Below are positions 54,201 to 60,757 of a DNA stretch of 64,000 nt, one piece after another. The number at the start of each line of letters is the position of its first letter. The stretch's first letter is position 1. Both the position numbers and the translations under genes were made by a program. The stretch spans positions 1,116,001 through 1,180,000 of the forward strand of contig JACKFA010000003.1 of assembly GCA_020632715.1 (NCBI GenBank), given 5' to 3'. Source of the stretch: Deltaproteobacteria bacterium. Its GTDB lineage: Bacteria > Myxococcota_A > UBA9042 > PHBI01. The notes beneath the pieces are model-generated. The model did not search any database and had not been told where the DNA came from. It was given only the letters and a program-made list of their open reading frames with translations.

Positions 54201-56627
54201 CGCGTCGCCGTCGTCGCACTCCTCGTAGCCGAGGGCGCCGGGCGCGAGGTCCGTCCGGATGAAGCCGTCGCCGCAGGAGGCCTCCTGGCAGCTCCCGCCG
54301 GGGCCGCTCGGGCAGCGGTCGTGGAGGTCGCTGTTGCCGTCGTCGCAGCCCTCGCTCCCGACCTGCTGACCGTCGCCGCAGCGCGTGAAGGTGCAGGGGC
54401 TCGCGCCGCTCGACTGCGTACCGGCCGCGTCGACGTAGTAGCCCGCGGCGCAGGTGCACGCGCCGCCCCCGGCGAGCCCGTCGTCGCAGGTGCCGTGGCC
54501 GCCGCAGATCGTGGCGGCGCTCGCGCCGTCGAACCCCGGGCAGAGCGAGGCGCAGCCTGCGCCGTAGCGGCCGGCGACGCAGTCGCAGCTGCCGGCGCCG
54601 TGCCCCGAGCCCGTGAAGTTCGCGTTGCAGTTGCAGTTGAAGCCGCCGGTCGTGTTCTGGCACGTCGCGTTCGGATCGCAGTCGTCGCCGCCGCCCTCGC
54701 CGCTGCACTCGTCCGCGTCGCCGCAGGCGCCGCCGAGCGGCGGGCAGAGGTAGCCCGCGTCGACGACGCAGGCGGTGCACCCGTCGCCGGGCGCGCCGTT
54801 GCCGTCGTCGCAGGCCTCGGTGACCGGGCCCTGCTGGTCCGTGACGCCGTCACCGCAGGTGTTGAGCTCGCAGGTCGCGAGGCAGTCGTCGTTCCCGCCG
54901 CCGCCGTCGTCGCAGGCCTCGCCGTCGCCCGTGTCGGGGGTGCTGTCGCCGCAGTAGCGGACGACGATGGGCTGCGTGATGGCGTCGTTGGTGGCGTCGC
55001 CGTCGGCCTCGAAGGCGTAGGCGAAGCCGACCTGCGCGAGGTTCGAGCGCCGCCCGGCCGCGATCTCGTAGGTGACGGTGAACGAGACGAGCCCCATCCC
55101 GGGGATCGCGTCGAGCTGACACGCGATGACGCCGCCCGGATCGGGGTCGGAGCACACCATCGAGCCGCCGAGATCGCTCGTCACGAAGGTCGCGTCGTCG
55201 GGCAGCTCGAGGAGCGCGACGACGCCGTGCGCGTCCACGCTGCTCTCGTTCGCGACCTCGATGCCCACGACCGCGGTCCCGGGCGCGTCCGCAGGGACGT
55301 ACACGTTGCCGCTCGTCAGGTTCGTCGCGAGGTCGGTCGTCTGCTGCACCTCGATGGCGCCGATGTCGCAGCCGTTGCCGTTCGGGCGGGCGCTGCCGCG
55401 GAGGTCCTCCGCGACCGGCATCATGCCGTCGTCGCAGGGGGCGCCGTCCGCGGCGGGCGAGTCGACCGGCGGGTAGTACGCGAGCGCGTCGGCGTCGTAG
55501 GCCCACGGGGCGAAGTCTCCCGCGACGTCGCCCGCGCCGGCGTCGCCCGCGCAGAAGGGGAACGATGTCGCCGCGATGAAGTTGTTGGCGCCCGCCACGA
55601 CGGTCCCGCCGCAGTCGTCCGACAGGTCGCCGAGGTTGTCGCCGATGGCGGTGTTGACGAGGACGAGGTGCCCGTCGCCGTAGACGCCGCCGCCGACGCC
55701 GTCGCCATCGGCGAGGTTGCCGACGATCGTGCAGTTGACGAGCGTGTAGTCGGTCGTCCCCGCCTGGAAGACGGCGCCGCCGCGCGCGACACCGCCGGTG
55801 CTCGTCTGGCCGTGGGCCGTGTTGTTCGAGAACGCGCAGTTGCGCGCGACGCCGCCGCCGCCGAGCCAGAGGGCGCCGCCCTGCCCGTCTCCGCCGCCTG
55901 GCGACACGGGGGCACGGGACGTCCCGTGGGCCTGGTTGTCGTCGAACGCGCAGGCGTCGAAGTCGCAGGTGCTCGCCGGGCCGCAATAGACCGCGCCGCC
56001 GCTCCCGTTCTCCTCGTGGCTGTCCGGGATCCCGAGCGCGCCGTTCGAGACGAAGCGCACGCGCGTCGCCCGGAACGTGCCGTCGCTGACGACCGCGCCG
56101 CCGAGCGCGCTCGTCACGTTGACCGCGCCGATGGCGGTGTTGGACGTGAACGCCCCGTCGGAGACGTCGAGAAGGCCCTCGTTCCAGATGGCGCCGGCGG
56201 TGGCGGCGTTGCCGCGGTGGAAGGTGACGCCCGCGGTGGTGAGTGCCCCGTCCGGGAGCACGTGGAGGATCCGGAAGCTGTTGCCGGCGTCGATCGTGAG
56301 GGTGCCGTCGGTGACGAGGATCTCGATGGCGCTCTCGACGTCCGGGAGCGATGAGCCGAGGGTGATGGTGGCGACGCCGCCCGTCAGGACGCTCGGCGCG
56401 ATCTCGATGACGTCGGCGCCGCTCCCGGCGGCGCACTCGCCGGCCAAGGCGCCCGACACGGCGTCGTTGTTGGCCGCACCGATGGCCTCGCGGAGCGAGC
56501 AGGCGCCGTCGGCCGCGGCGACGGTGTCGCTCGTCGTGTTCACGGTGATGGTCGCCGCGTCGGCGGTGCCGACCCACGCCATCGAGGCGCAGGCGACCGC
56601 CAACCAGCGAAGCGCTCGATTCCCCAT
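45249..56627 (-). CDS. giant multidomain secreted protein fused to an OmpA-family outer-membrane protein
   Basis: 3792 residues from ATG 56627 (GTGGAG upstream), with a signal peptide (MGNRALRWLAVACASMAWVG). Approximate modules: CSLREAI start of a beta-helix (40-430); DUF11-like (433-545); DUF4215 cysteine repeats (556-845) with an EGF-like stretch; MopE-type DNDCDG metal-binding repeats (1020-1750); a lamin-tail domain (GGLYITEIHSP, ~1763-1890); more MopE and then TSP3 repeats (to ~3213); a Cys-helix-Arg tail like a surface-sorting signal (Cys3217 to ~3245); then, with no stop, a signal-peptide-like segment, a barrel-like region (3276-3543), TSP3 repeats and a C-terminal OmpA peptidoglycan-binding domain (VNGHASEEGG...RGYGEHAPR). 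The last 554 residues look like a complete stand-alone protein. Confidence 0.85.
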   Translation of the reverse strand: MGNRALRWLAVACASMAWVGTADAATITVNTTSDTVAAADGACSLREAIGAANNDAVSGALAGECAAGSGADVIEIAPSVLTGGVATITLGSSLPDVESAIEILVTDGTLTIDAGNSFRILHVLPDGALTTAGVTFHRGNAATAGAIWNEGLLDVSDGAFTSNTAIGAVNVTSALGGAVVSDGTFRATRVRFVSNGALGIPDSHEENGSGGAVYCGPASTCDFDACAFDDNQAHGTSRAPVSPGGGDGQGGALWLGGGGVARNCAFSNNTAHGQTSTGGVARGGAVFQAGTTDYTLVNCTIVGNLADGDGVGGGVYGDGHLVLVNTAIGDNLGDLSDDCGGTVVAGANNFIAATSFPFCAGDAGAGDVAGDFAPWAYDADALAYYPPVDSPAADGAPCDDGMMPVAEDLRGSARPNGNGCDIGAIEVQQTTDLATNLTSGNVYVPADAPGTAVVGIEVANESSVDAHGVVALLELPDDATFVTSDLGGSMVCSDPDPGGVIACQLDAIPGMGLVSFTVTYEIAAGRRSNLAQVGFAYAFEADGDATNDAITQPIVVRYCGDSTPDTGDGEACDDGGGGNDDCLATCELNTCGDGVTDQQGPVTEACDDGNGAPGDGCTACVVDAGYLCPPLGGACGDADECSGEGGGDDCDPNATCQNTTGGFNCNCNANFTGSGHGAGSCDCVAGRYGAGCASLCPGFDGASAATICGGHGTCDDGLAGGGACTCAAGYYVDAAGTQSSGASPCTFTRCGDGQQVGSEGCDDGNSDLHDRCPSGPGGSCQEASCGDGFIRTDLAPGALGYEECDDGDAGGDGCNACLLEPGYTCASGGDCAATCGVTYDFAVNDGAWRSTATHPGAAFSYGPPSPGIFGTTPGWETARGGTVPIMGAFTATLWRRVALPSLANAKETKVHLTYQLQTFGDCVRLYVADTLAHAGGDDLLYEDCVATTGDTEIAATVPTADLGATKYVIVELAGSANIMTRAGLYVRRVDVFSDADDDADAPPSATTGRDLATMGTCDRCVDADEDGWGDSTSASPNACANTAQFDCLDTIGEAYPGRPEDCFSIIDNDCDGKVGGADAECTEDCGNFVDDSAGADHLIDCKDPACDLTLRSPAQNDKAPMCSTPCLYTWDFAWGKAWGVDPSAPTPGLWQFQAAQGVWKASPTAGLTTRQIGRMTLEVPFGDRVARGPKPRLGVDFTMGGDGTDELAVCVADAANPPVTPCHQLPACSGAGPKQACKSVLATADATRQVKTLDLSGWLGTDTLLVVFSYDTVGTGAYAGPASTLHRVTLGSDVDNDGLYEGTDPNTADDPNTPQREDRLVCDPCWDGDLDFFGDVDSPDRSACQAFVSTGVLTADCDDTRSTVRPDLPSEGVCSDSLDNDCDGLTDGLDSDCGVEDCANGVDDNNDGRADCLDRTCAGGDGVPTNPVCAVCYRGYGFSKGVGVSRQAASEGWTATGRLGTAVKNDVFKVGQSAFHQTASGRTPLFGWDTAAATAAGDRLRGWLSRTITPRPTMPAPAVEIVYTFDGNQDAGGLLQTWGVCFDVAANTACALSQPDNIAFSATADTAPSGSSTAPVTNPATGVVRWNDGYFDHVVIPLPSASAHTLYLFWDTQAAPGATPPRGLFVESVLVRSDIDLDAMAVDADPSTGYEDADATCDHCVDRDKDQFGDATVAGADLATCPMPGADCDDRDAATKPQAHELCYGGAVDTCVGAGFDTKDNDCDGKIDTADPDCVSCGNCVVETGESCDDGNDVADDGCDALCKVEVGGLYITEIHSPILFGNRGEQWIEVYNATDSPYDLYTLDFSIALGACDAGNLAACKLLRFVRKPCTQATAATACTTGVCENDGYCRADCTPQTTAFIGAGEYYVVNFGSPSSSGFENPADIDATCATDVSLAPGGDVVSVFVTSGVLPELADQVDFRRLDAGGNPRGWSCLLDHARTADGRSIMLASPKTLNASTNDNAAQWCLAGPKAENRYATNRHYGSPGADGSCSEFACDGVDDDCDGTIDQIDAALGPESASYDPTTMFLLDPDGDGVCSVVGADGKLTGRDCEPRIASCSTNCSADSDGDGYQDCRDGCNDPDRDGFGAVNASASGPLCPATPGVHPDCVTATCQGTEPVACENNASSFPGNTESCLDGVDNDCDGLFDCLDDSCGTTAACANETCANVTRTLACGESLVVTPRSADFPTCFAGVNGSDLVYRFRPLQDGNVRFHVDNLGTKRYELQAYAGTCTGTSCAAAVATDDSACLAGGDLTIASASASTDYFIVVKQTGACPEGTSQSARLTVSCPEVCDGAGGDEDADGFVDCLDSDCAAPTPTTAPAAACSSLCPATGPCPRTSDWDGDGVSNIKEFKCGTNRLLAGETPGDDRFQDPDGDSLLNCEDPDDDNDGALDTQEIAVCVNPLSKNVAAHHPLADPPCDAPMSLPACTAAAARACDQPGVDANCNGIIDTREAECGRKETACGDLTDDDSDGLTDCADPDCVSDPNCCDYDLDLDNVTNCVEIACNTDPQDVNDLPSLYDRGDLDNDTIPNCKDTDDDADSYSDVLETLCGSSPTDAASVPPDNDGDGQCDAIDQDDDNDNFPDQQEITCGSDPRVAASTPIDLAHDLDQDAVCDALDDDVDGDGWLNFQEVQCETDPRDAASNPTALGQDNDDDKRCDKLDDDDDDDGWSDVAEAACGTVRTDATSVPTDCDGDRTCDAIDTDDDGDGSPDADEILCGTLVCDPTSKPREIDLQDTDHDQQVNCVDLDDDGDGIPDAIELAGCPAPVPPLLAGPNCTDTLAKDSDRDGIEDGVEDANHDGMTSGEETSPVRVDTDGDGLSDLVERESCFPTGSGDDCAPSKGWVQDTDGDGLFDGLEDADGDGAVSFGETNPLIADTDGDEFSDGEERNCLSDPLSALSTPLDLNENGTCDGAEKDTDGDTVSDALETYCGTDPLDSGSKPSLRDLQDEDGDGGINCVDVDDDADGVNDVDEIACGRDPRDATDKPTPDDIADYDGDTLRNCADPDDDDDGLSDLDELALGTKPQDEDTDDDGLDDGREVALGTNPLDVDTDHDGVQDGTEFGLTVGTKDTDETVFQPDLDPDTVTDPKNPDTDLDLVIDGEEDANGNGRVDEGEGDPLDPFDGRRDTDGDGLIDRDEIFLWNTNVQDPDTDHDGLDDKLEVLVKHTDPNDPDTDKGGIVDGTEVDNGTDPNVAEDDFTVAVVSGDNVFSCSTGTSGEGAMLMLVIVGGVLLMLRRRLRTLLGLLLAAGLALGAAGALPGEARAQGTPLNTPNGNAEQFVPGGGGHRIFSVETSQVAPAWKPYAGLLFYGENDSLLLKAGNHEEKLIDSQQVMNLQIGVGIADILQVDLGLPFVVGMESSDTTSIKPISGAGLMDMLLRVRASLVDNRLGGFGLGLSVGATFPTGDGEKFRGDPGVGILASIIADYRSGGTVLSLNVGTRIRTEAADFITTSFGNELMYSLGVDVELATRVVYLGVEFFGKTDLDKPFDSVDNSSLEALFGPKWEFLRGLQFQAAAGVGLVQGKGTPDFRFLFGLQWAPGSDDEDGDGVNDADDRCPREPEDIDGFADMDGCPDYDNDADGIPDTLDKCPMQRENFDGIDDEDGCPEAETFADRDMDGIPDDRDQCPEIAETVNGFEDGDGCRDELPPGWGQAAPGPAKAVDPDCDVQVDEVVYFAKDSSELDEAAKKVLFAVANKLNNNPYVRFISVNGHASEEGGEVENLKLSQQRARAVKAYLAEQVVDKDKMAARGYGEHAPRVDASTEAAYHENRAVDFTIELGGKCAGVK
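46815..46985 (-). other. internal sorting-signal/signal-peptide junction and possible internal start
   Basis: On the minus strand this stretch encodes FSC-STGTSGEGAM, a hydrophobic helix (LMLVIVGGVLLML), RRRLR, and a second hydrophobic run ending LPGEARA-Q. Read alone, the ATG at 46913 gives a textbook signal peptide (M-L-RRRLR-TLLGLLLAAGLALGAAGA...ARA-Q) for a 554-residue OmpA-type protein. GGCGGGG about 10 nt upstream could serve as a ribosome-binding site. The DNA just upstream (46975-47020) is less GC-rich than its surroundings. Confidence 0.6.
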
Positions 56628-56813
56628 GCTCCACACCCCGTGTGACACCGCGCGCCTTGGATACGCCGCTGATAGATGAACATCGTGTCGGGCCGACGTG
56701 CTCTACCTTAGCCAAAGCCGCCGCCGCGCCGCAAGGCCACCCCCGGCGACCCCGGCGGCCGCCGGGGCCGCGCTCGACCGCCTACGCGCGGCCCCCCGGG
56801 CCGGTCCCTCGCG

Positions 56814-56842
56814 TTGACGCCGACCCGGCCGCTCGCTATGAA
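56814..56842 (+). promoter_or_regulatory. sigma-70-type promoter for the dienelactone hydrolase unit
   Basis: TTGACG (56814-56819), exactly 17 bp, then TATGAA (56837-56842), the best sigma-70 match in the window. It lies in the 308-bp gap between the divergent giant gene (start 56627) and the ATG at 56936, giving a leader of about 87 nt. No clear promoter for the minus-strand giant gene was found in the rest of the gap. Confidence 0.7.
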
Positions 56843-56935
56843 GTCCACCGCTCGCGGACGACGAGCGCCCGTCGCCCGGCTCGCCCCCGAGCGCTCGCCG
56901 CCCCGTCGGGCGCCGACCGAGACCAGGAGAGCCCC

Positions 56936-57610
56936 ATGGGACAGATGATCGAGTTCGCCGACGGCGCCCACGACGCCTACCTCGCCGTGCCCGAGAGCGG
57001 CGGCGGCCCCGGGGTCCTCGTCATCCAGGAGTGGTGGGGCCTCGTCGACCACGTGAAGGACCTCGCCGACCGCTTCGCGGAGGCCGGGTTCGTGGCGCTC
57101 GCGCCGGACCTCTACGAGGGGGAGACCACGAAGGCCCCCGACCAGGCCGGCAAGCTCATGATGGCGCTCAACATCGGGAAGACCGCCGAGAAGCTCGGGA
57201 GCGCGGTCGACGCGCTCGTCGCGCACGGCGCCACGAAGGGCGACAAGGTCGGCGCGGTCGGCTTCTGCATGGGCGGGCAGCTCGCGCTCTTCGCGGCCAC
57301 GACCGACGAGCGCATCGGCGCCTGCGTCGACTTCTACGGGATCCACCCGAACGTCGAGCCGGACCTCTCGAAGCTCGCCGGCCCCGTCGTCGGCTTCTTC
57401 GCGGAGAAGGACGGCTTCGTCGACCTCGCCGCCGTCACGAAGCTCATGCAGGCGATGGGCGAGGCCGGCGCGCGCTTCGAGGTGCACCGCTACCTCGACA
57501 CCGATCACGCCTTCATGAACGACACCCGACCCGAGGTCTTCCACGCGGAGCACGCGCGCGAGGCCTGGGACATCACGACCCGCTTCCTCCACGCGCAGCT
57601 CGGGGCCTGA
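56936..57610 (+). CDS. dienelactone hydrolase family protein
   Basis: 224 residues of the alpha/beta-hydrolase fold with the family's cysteine nucleophile: GFCMGG (VGAVGFCMGGQLALFAA), the Asp in GFFAEKDGFVD and His in YLDTDHAFMN. The N-terminal oxyanion strand is VLVIQEWWGLVDHVKD. Members hydrolyse dienelactone or related esters and lactones in the cytoplasm. The ATG at 56936 follows CAGGAGAG. The next gene follows after 57 bp, probably in one unit. Confidence 0.92.
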   Translation: MGQMIEFADGAHDAYLAVPESGGGPGVLVIQEWWGLVDHVKDLADRFAEAGFVALAPDLYEGETTKAPDQAGKLMMALNIGKTAEKLGSAVDALVAHGATKGDKVGAVGFCMGGQLALFAATTDERIGACVDFYGIHPNVEPDLSKLAGPVVGFFAEKDGFVDLAAVTKLMQAMGEAGARFEVHRYLDTDHAFMNDTRPEVFHAEHAREAWDITTRFLHAQLGA

Positions 57611-57667
57611 GCCCGCGGAGCGCCGCGTCCACGGGGCCCCGCGACGGGCCCAGAGAGCCGACACGCC

Positions 57668-60199
57668 ATGCACCTCGCAGCCACCCGCGACGCCCTCGAG
57701 CGCTTCGCCGCCGAGCTCCCGAGCGGGCTCTCCGCCGACCGCCTCCGCCGTAGCGCCGACGCGACCCGCGCCCTCGTCGAGCAGGCCCTCGCCCAGCGTG
57801 ACGGCGCGAGCCCGTGGGTCGACCACAACCTCGCCGTCGTCGTCGCCGAGGGGCTGAGCGAGGCCACCACGCGCCCGATGGCGCAGACGCTCTTCCTCGG
57901 CGTGCGGCGTCGCCTCGCCGACGCGCTCGCGGCCGACCCGGACGACCTCGCGCCGGCGCTCGCCCTCGCGCTCGGGCTCCGCGATCAGCACGACGGCCCG
58001 CGCGCCCCGGACGACGTCGCCCTCGTGGCGACCGCCGTCGCGCGCCCCCAGGCCGGGCCGCGCCTCCTCGACGCCGCGGTGGAGCTCGTCGCCGGGCTCT
58101 CGGGCCTGAAGGACGAGGAGCTCGCCGCGGCGGCGCGGGCGGCGGCGGCTCCCGTGCGCGAGGCGGCCGAGCGCGTCTCGGCGCGGCTCCCGTACCACCC
58201 CGACGCGGCGCTCGCGCGCGTGCGGGTCGCCTTCCTCGAGGCCCGCGAGGCCGAGGGCGAGGCCCGAGCGCAGGCGCTCGCCCGCGTGCGCGGCATGCTG
58301 CACGACCTCGAGGGGCGCTTCGGGCAGACCGAGGGCGGGCGCGAGCTGCTCGCCGGGGTGCTCGCGCTGGAGGCGCGCGGGGCGGCCGCGGCTGCGGATC
58401 TGCGGCGCGACACGCTCGAGCTCCTCGACGCGGACGTGAAGGCCGCCTCCCTCGACGCGAAGCGCGTGCTGCGGCTCGTGCGCACGCTCGAGCGCGGGGG
58501 CGCGCTCGACAAGGCGACCGCCGCGACGTTCGCCGGGCGCCTGCTCCCGAACATCGACAAGGACGACCCGCGCTGGTTCGAGGTCCGGGCGTCGCTCTCG
58601 GCCGCGAGCGGCGACGAGGGCGCGCTCTTGACGCTCTGGCAGCGCGCGCTCGAGGCGAACCCCGGCGACAAGGCGGCCGCGCGCGGCCTCGCCGAGCGGC
58701 TCGTCGCGAACCTGCGGCGCGGGCTCGCCTCGCCCTTCGAGAACGCGATCCTCGACCTCGTGCTCGCGGGGATGCCGGCGGACGCGGCGGCGAAGCTCGG
58801 CGGCGACGACGTCGACCGCCTCCTCGGGCTCATCTCGGAGCGCTTCGGGAGCGCGCGGGCGCTCGCGTTCCTGCGCGACACGCTGCTCTCCGTGCGCGAG
58901 CTGCGCGGGAAGGAGGGGCTCTGGCGCCGCGCTCTCGCGCTCGCACAAGAGCTCGTGCCGGCCAGCGACGAGCTCCTGGGGCTCGCGCGTGCTGCAATGC
59001 AACATGTGCGGCTGCCGGAGGCGAACCTCGCGCTCGCGCGGGTGCTCGTCGACCGGCGCGACCAGCTCGACGAGGCGGACGACGCGCTCCGCCCGCTCAT
59101 GGACAAGAAGGGGCCGCTCGCGGCCGAGGCGCAGGCGCTGAAGGCGAAGCTGCGCGACGATCCGGCGCTCCGGCGCGCGCGCTACGACACGCTCCTCGCC
59201 TACGAGAGCCAGCTCGGCGTGGGCTCGCAGCACCTCTTCCCGCTGCGGATCGTGTACACGGCGAGCTCCTACGCGCTCGCCGAGATCGTCGACAAGCCGG
59301 CGCCGGCCTTCTACGACCACAACCACCTGCGCGTGATGCTCCGCCCGGAGGATCTGCCCGAGGGGGTGTCGGTCGGCGATCTCCACAAGGGGGACGTGGT
59401 CCACGCGCCGGTGCGCGGGCAGGACGGCGACCCGGCGCGCGACCGCGACACGCTGCGCATCTACTGGGTGGCCGACCCGAAGCGGGTGCGGCTCGACGTC
59501 GACGCGGCCGCGGTCGCGGCGCGCTGGGACGCCGAGGAGCGGGCGTTCGGGATCGGCACCGAGGCGCTCGTGCCGCTGAAGATCGCCTGGGACGGCAAGC
59601 GCGGGCGCGTCATGGCGCGCCTCCTCCACCCGAAGGGCGGCGGCGGCGAGTTCCGCACGCGGCCGTCGGTGCCGGTGGACCGCCTGCCGGCGGGGATGGA
59701 GGCCGAGAAGCTCGGCGGCAAGGGGCGGCGCGTGTGGGGGCAGGTCGCGCGGGTCGACGACGGCTCGGGCGGGCGCAGGCAGTACGCGGTCGTGAGCGAC
59801 CTCACGGCGGACGACCCGAACCCGAGGGAAGCGCAGCCGAAGGACACGGCGACGCAGCCCCCCGAGGGCGGCGAGAAGACGGGCAAGCGCCGGCGGCGGC
59901 GCGGTGGTCGAGGCGGCGGCGAGGCCGGCGCCCAGGCGGAGACGCAGGAGGCCGGGGAGGCCGGCGAGGCGAGCGCCGCGGAGGCGAAGGCCGCGCCGGC
60001 GTCCGAGCCGCAGCCCGCGGCCGAGGCGAAGGCCGCGCCGGCGTCCGAGCCGCAGCCCGCGGCCGAGGCGATGGCCGAGCCCGCGCCAGAGCCGAAGGCC
60101 GAAACCGCGCCGGAGCCGAAGCCCCAAACCGCGCCGGAGCCGAAGCCCGAGCCCGCGCCGAAGCCCGAGCCCGAGCCCCCCGCCGGAGGCGACGCATGA
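57668..60199 (+). CDS. large alpha-helical protein with basic and Pro/Glu-rich C-terminal tail
   Basis: 843 residues, no signal peptide. Residues 1-500 are Ala/Leu/Arg-rich helices that look like degenerate TPR-type repeats (WQRALEANPGDKAAARGLAE). Residues ~510-730 form a beta-containing domain (LFPLRIVYTASSYALAEIVD; GDLHKGDVVHAPVRGQDGD; VWGQVARVDDGSGGRRQYAVV) that may bind nucleic acid. The rest is KRRRRRGGRGGG followed by EPKP/EAKAAPASEPQ repeats, a layout seen in RNA-associated bacterial proteins. No family is recognised. It overlaps the next gene (ATGA), whose product resembles a DbpA-type RNA-binding domain. Confidence 0.7.
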   Translation: MHLAATRDALERFAAELPSGLSADRLRRSADATRALVEQALAQRDGASPWVDHNLAVVVAEGLSEATTRPMAQTLFLGVRRRLADALAADPDDLAPALALALGLRDQHDGPRAPDDVALVATAVARPQAGPRLLDAAVELVAGLSGLKDEELAAAARAAAAPVREAAERVSARLPYHPDAALARVRVAFLEAREAEGEARAQALARVRGMLHDLEGRFGQTEGGRELLAGVLALEARGAAAAADLRRDTLELLDADVKAASLDAKRVLRLVRTLERGGALDKATAATFAGRLLPNIDKDDPRWFEVRASLSAASGDEGALLTLWQRALEANPGDKAAARGLAERLVANLRRGLASPFENAILDLVLAGMPADAAAKLGGDDVDRLLGLISERFGSARALAFLRDTLLSVRELRGKEGLWRRALALAQELVPASDELLGLARAAMQHVRLPEANLALARVLVDRRDQLDEADDALRPLMDKKGPLAAEAQALKAKLRDDPALRRARYDTLLAYESQLGVGSQHLFPLRIVYTASSYALAEIVDKPAPAFYDHNHLRVMLRPEDLPEGVSVGDLHKGDVVHAPVRGQDGDPARDRDTLRIYWVADPKRVRLDVDAAAVAARWDAEERAFGIGTEALVPLKIAWDGKRGRVMARLLHPKGGGGEFRTRPSVPVDRLPAGMEAEKLGGKGRRVWGQVARVDDGSGGRRQYAVVSDLTADDPNPREAQPKDTATQPPEGGEKTGKRRRRRGGRGGGEAGAQAETQEAGEAGEASAAEAKAAPASEPQPAAEAKAAPASEPQPAAEAMAEPAPEPKAETAPEPKPQTAPEPKPEPAPKPEPEPPAGGDA
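59981..60064. repeat. perfect 42-bp tandem duplication in coding sequence
   Basis: Two identical adjacent 42-bp units (59981-60022 and 60023-60064) encode EAKAAPASEPQPAA twice in the tail of the large helical protein. The exact identity suggests a recent slippage event. Confidence 0.85.
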
Positions 60200-60726
60200 C
60201 CGCCCACTACGAGACGCTGCTGGTCGACGCGGGCGGCCCCTCCGAGGGGCTGCTCTCCCCGGGGCGCGTGCTCCGGGCGCTCCACCAGGGCGCCGGGATC
60301 AGCGCGGAGGAGGTCGGCGCGATGCGCCCCGAGGCCCGCGGGATCGTCGCCATCGACGTCCTCGTCGAGCGCGCGCGCCGCGTCGCCACGCCGTCCCCCC
60401 TGCCCGTCCGCGACGACGCGACCCACAGGGACGCCCTCCTCGTCCTCCGCCGCGCCGACGACGCGGAGACCGACGAGGACGCCATCATCCACGTCCGCGC
60501 GCTCGACGGCGGCGCCCTGCCCGCTCCGGGCGCCCTCGCCGTGGCCTTGTCCGCCGCGAGCGGCGGCGCGTACGGCGCCGAGGCCGTGGGCGCCGTCTTC
60601 GCCGCGCGCGACGCCCTCCGCGTCACGCTCCCCCTCGCCTGGGCCACCTCGGACCGCCTCCCGGACGCCCTCGAGGTCGCCGGTCGCCCCTTCGCCCTCG
60701 AGCCCGCCGGAAAAAAAAAGCCCTGA
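60196..60726 (+). CDS. small protein resembling a DbpA RNA-binding domain, ending at an A9 run
   Basis: 176 residues. The first ~55 (GLLSPGRVLRALHQGAGISA, then EVGAMRPEARGIVAIDVL) resemble the DbpA-type RNA-binding domain, which has a G-R-x-x-x-L...G-I...I-G-x-I pattern. The second half repeats a similar strand/helix plan (ALPAPGALAVALSAASGGAYG...). It ends GKKKP after a run of nine A (60711-60719). The slippery heptamer A-AAA-AAG lies in the zero frame, two codons before the stop. It overlaps the previous gene (ATGA). The family call rests on pattern only. Confidence 0.65.
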   Translation: MTAHYETLLVDAGGPSEGLLSPGRVLRALHQGAGISAEEVGAMRPEARGIVAIDVLVERARRVATPSPLPVRDDATHRDALLVLRRADDAETDEDAIIHVRALDGGALPAPGALAVALSAASGGAYGAEAVGAVFAARDALRVTLPLAWATSDRLPDALEVAGRPFALEPAGKKKP

Positions 60727-60757
60727 GATCGCCGGCAGCGCGCCTCGCTGAGCGCGC
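60713..60757 (+). other. candidate -1 programmed frameshift site
   Basis: A-AAA-AAG (60714-60720) is in the correct frame for a dnaX-like -1 slip. The zero-frame stop TGA follows at 60724. A GCGCGC/GCGCGC stem (60738-60743/60752-60757), or the alternative CAGCG/CGCTG (60736-60740/60761-60765), could act as a downstream stimulator, though it is farther away than usual. A -1 shift would read straight into the coding frame of the next gene. Confidence 0.4.
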
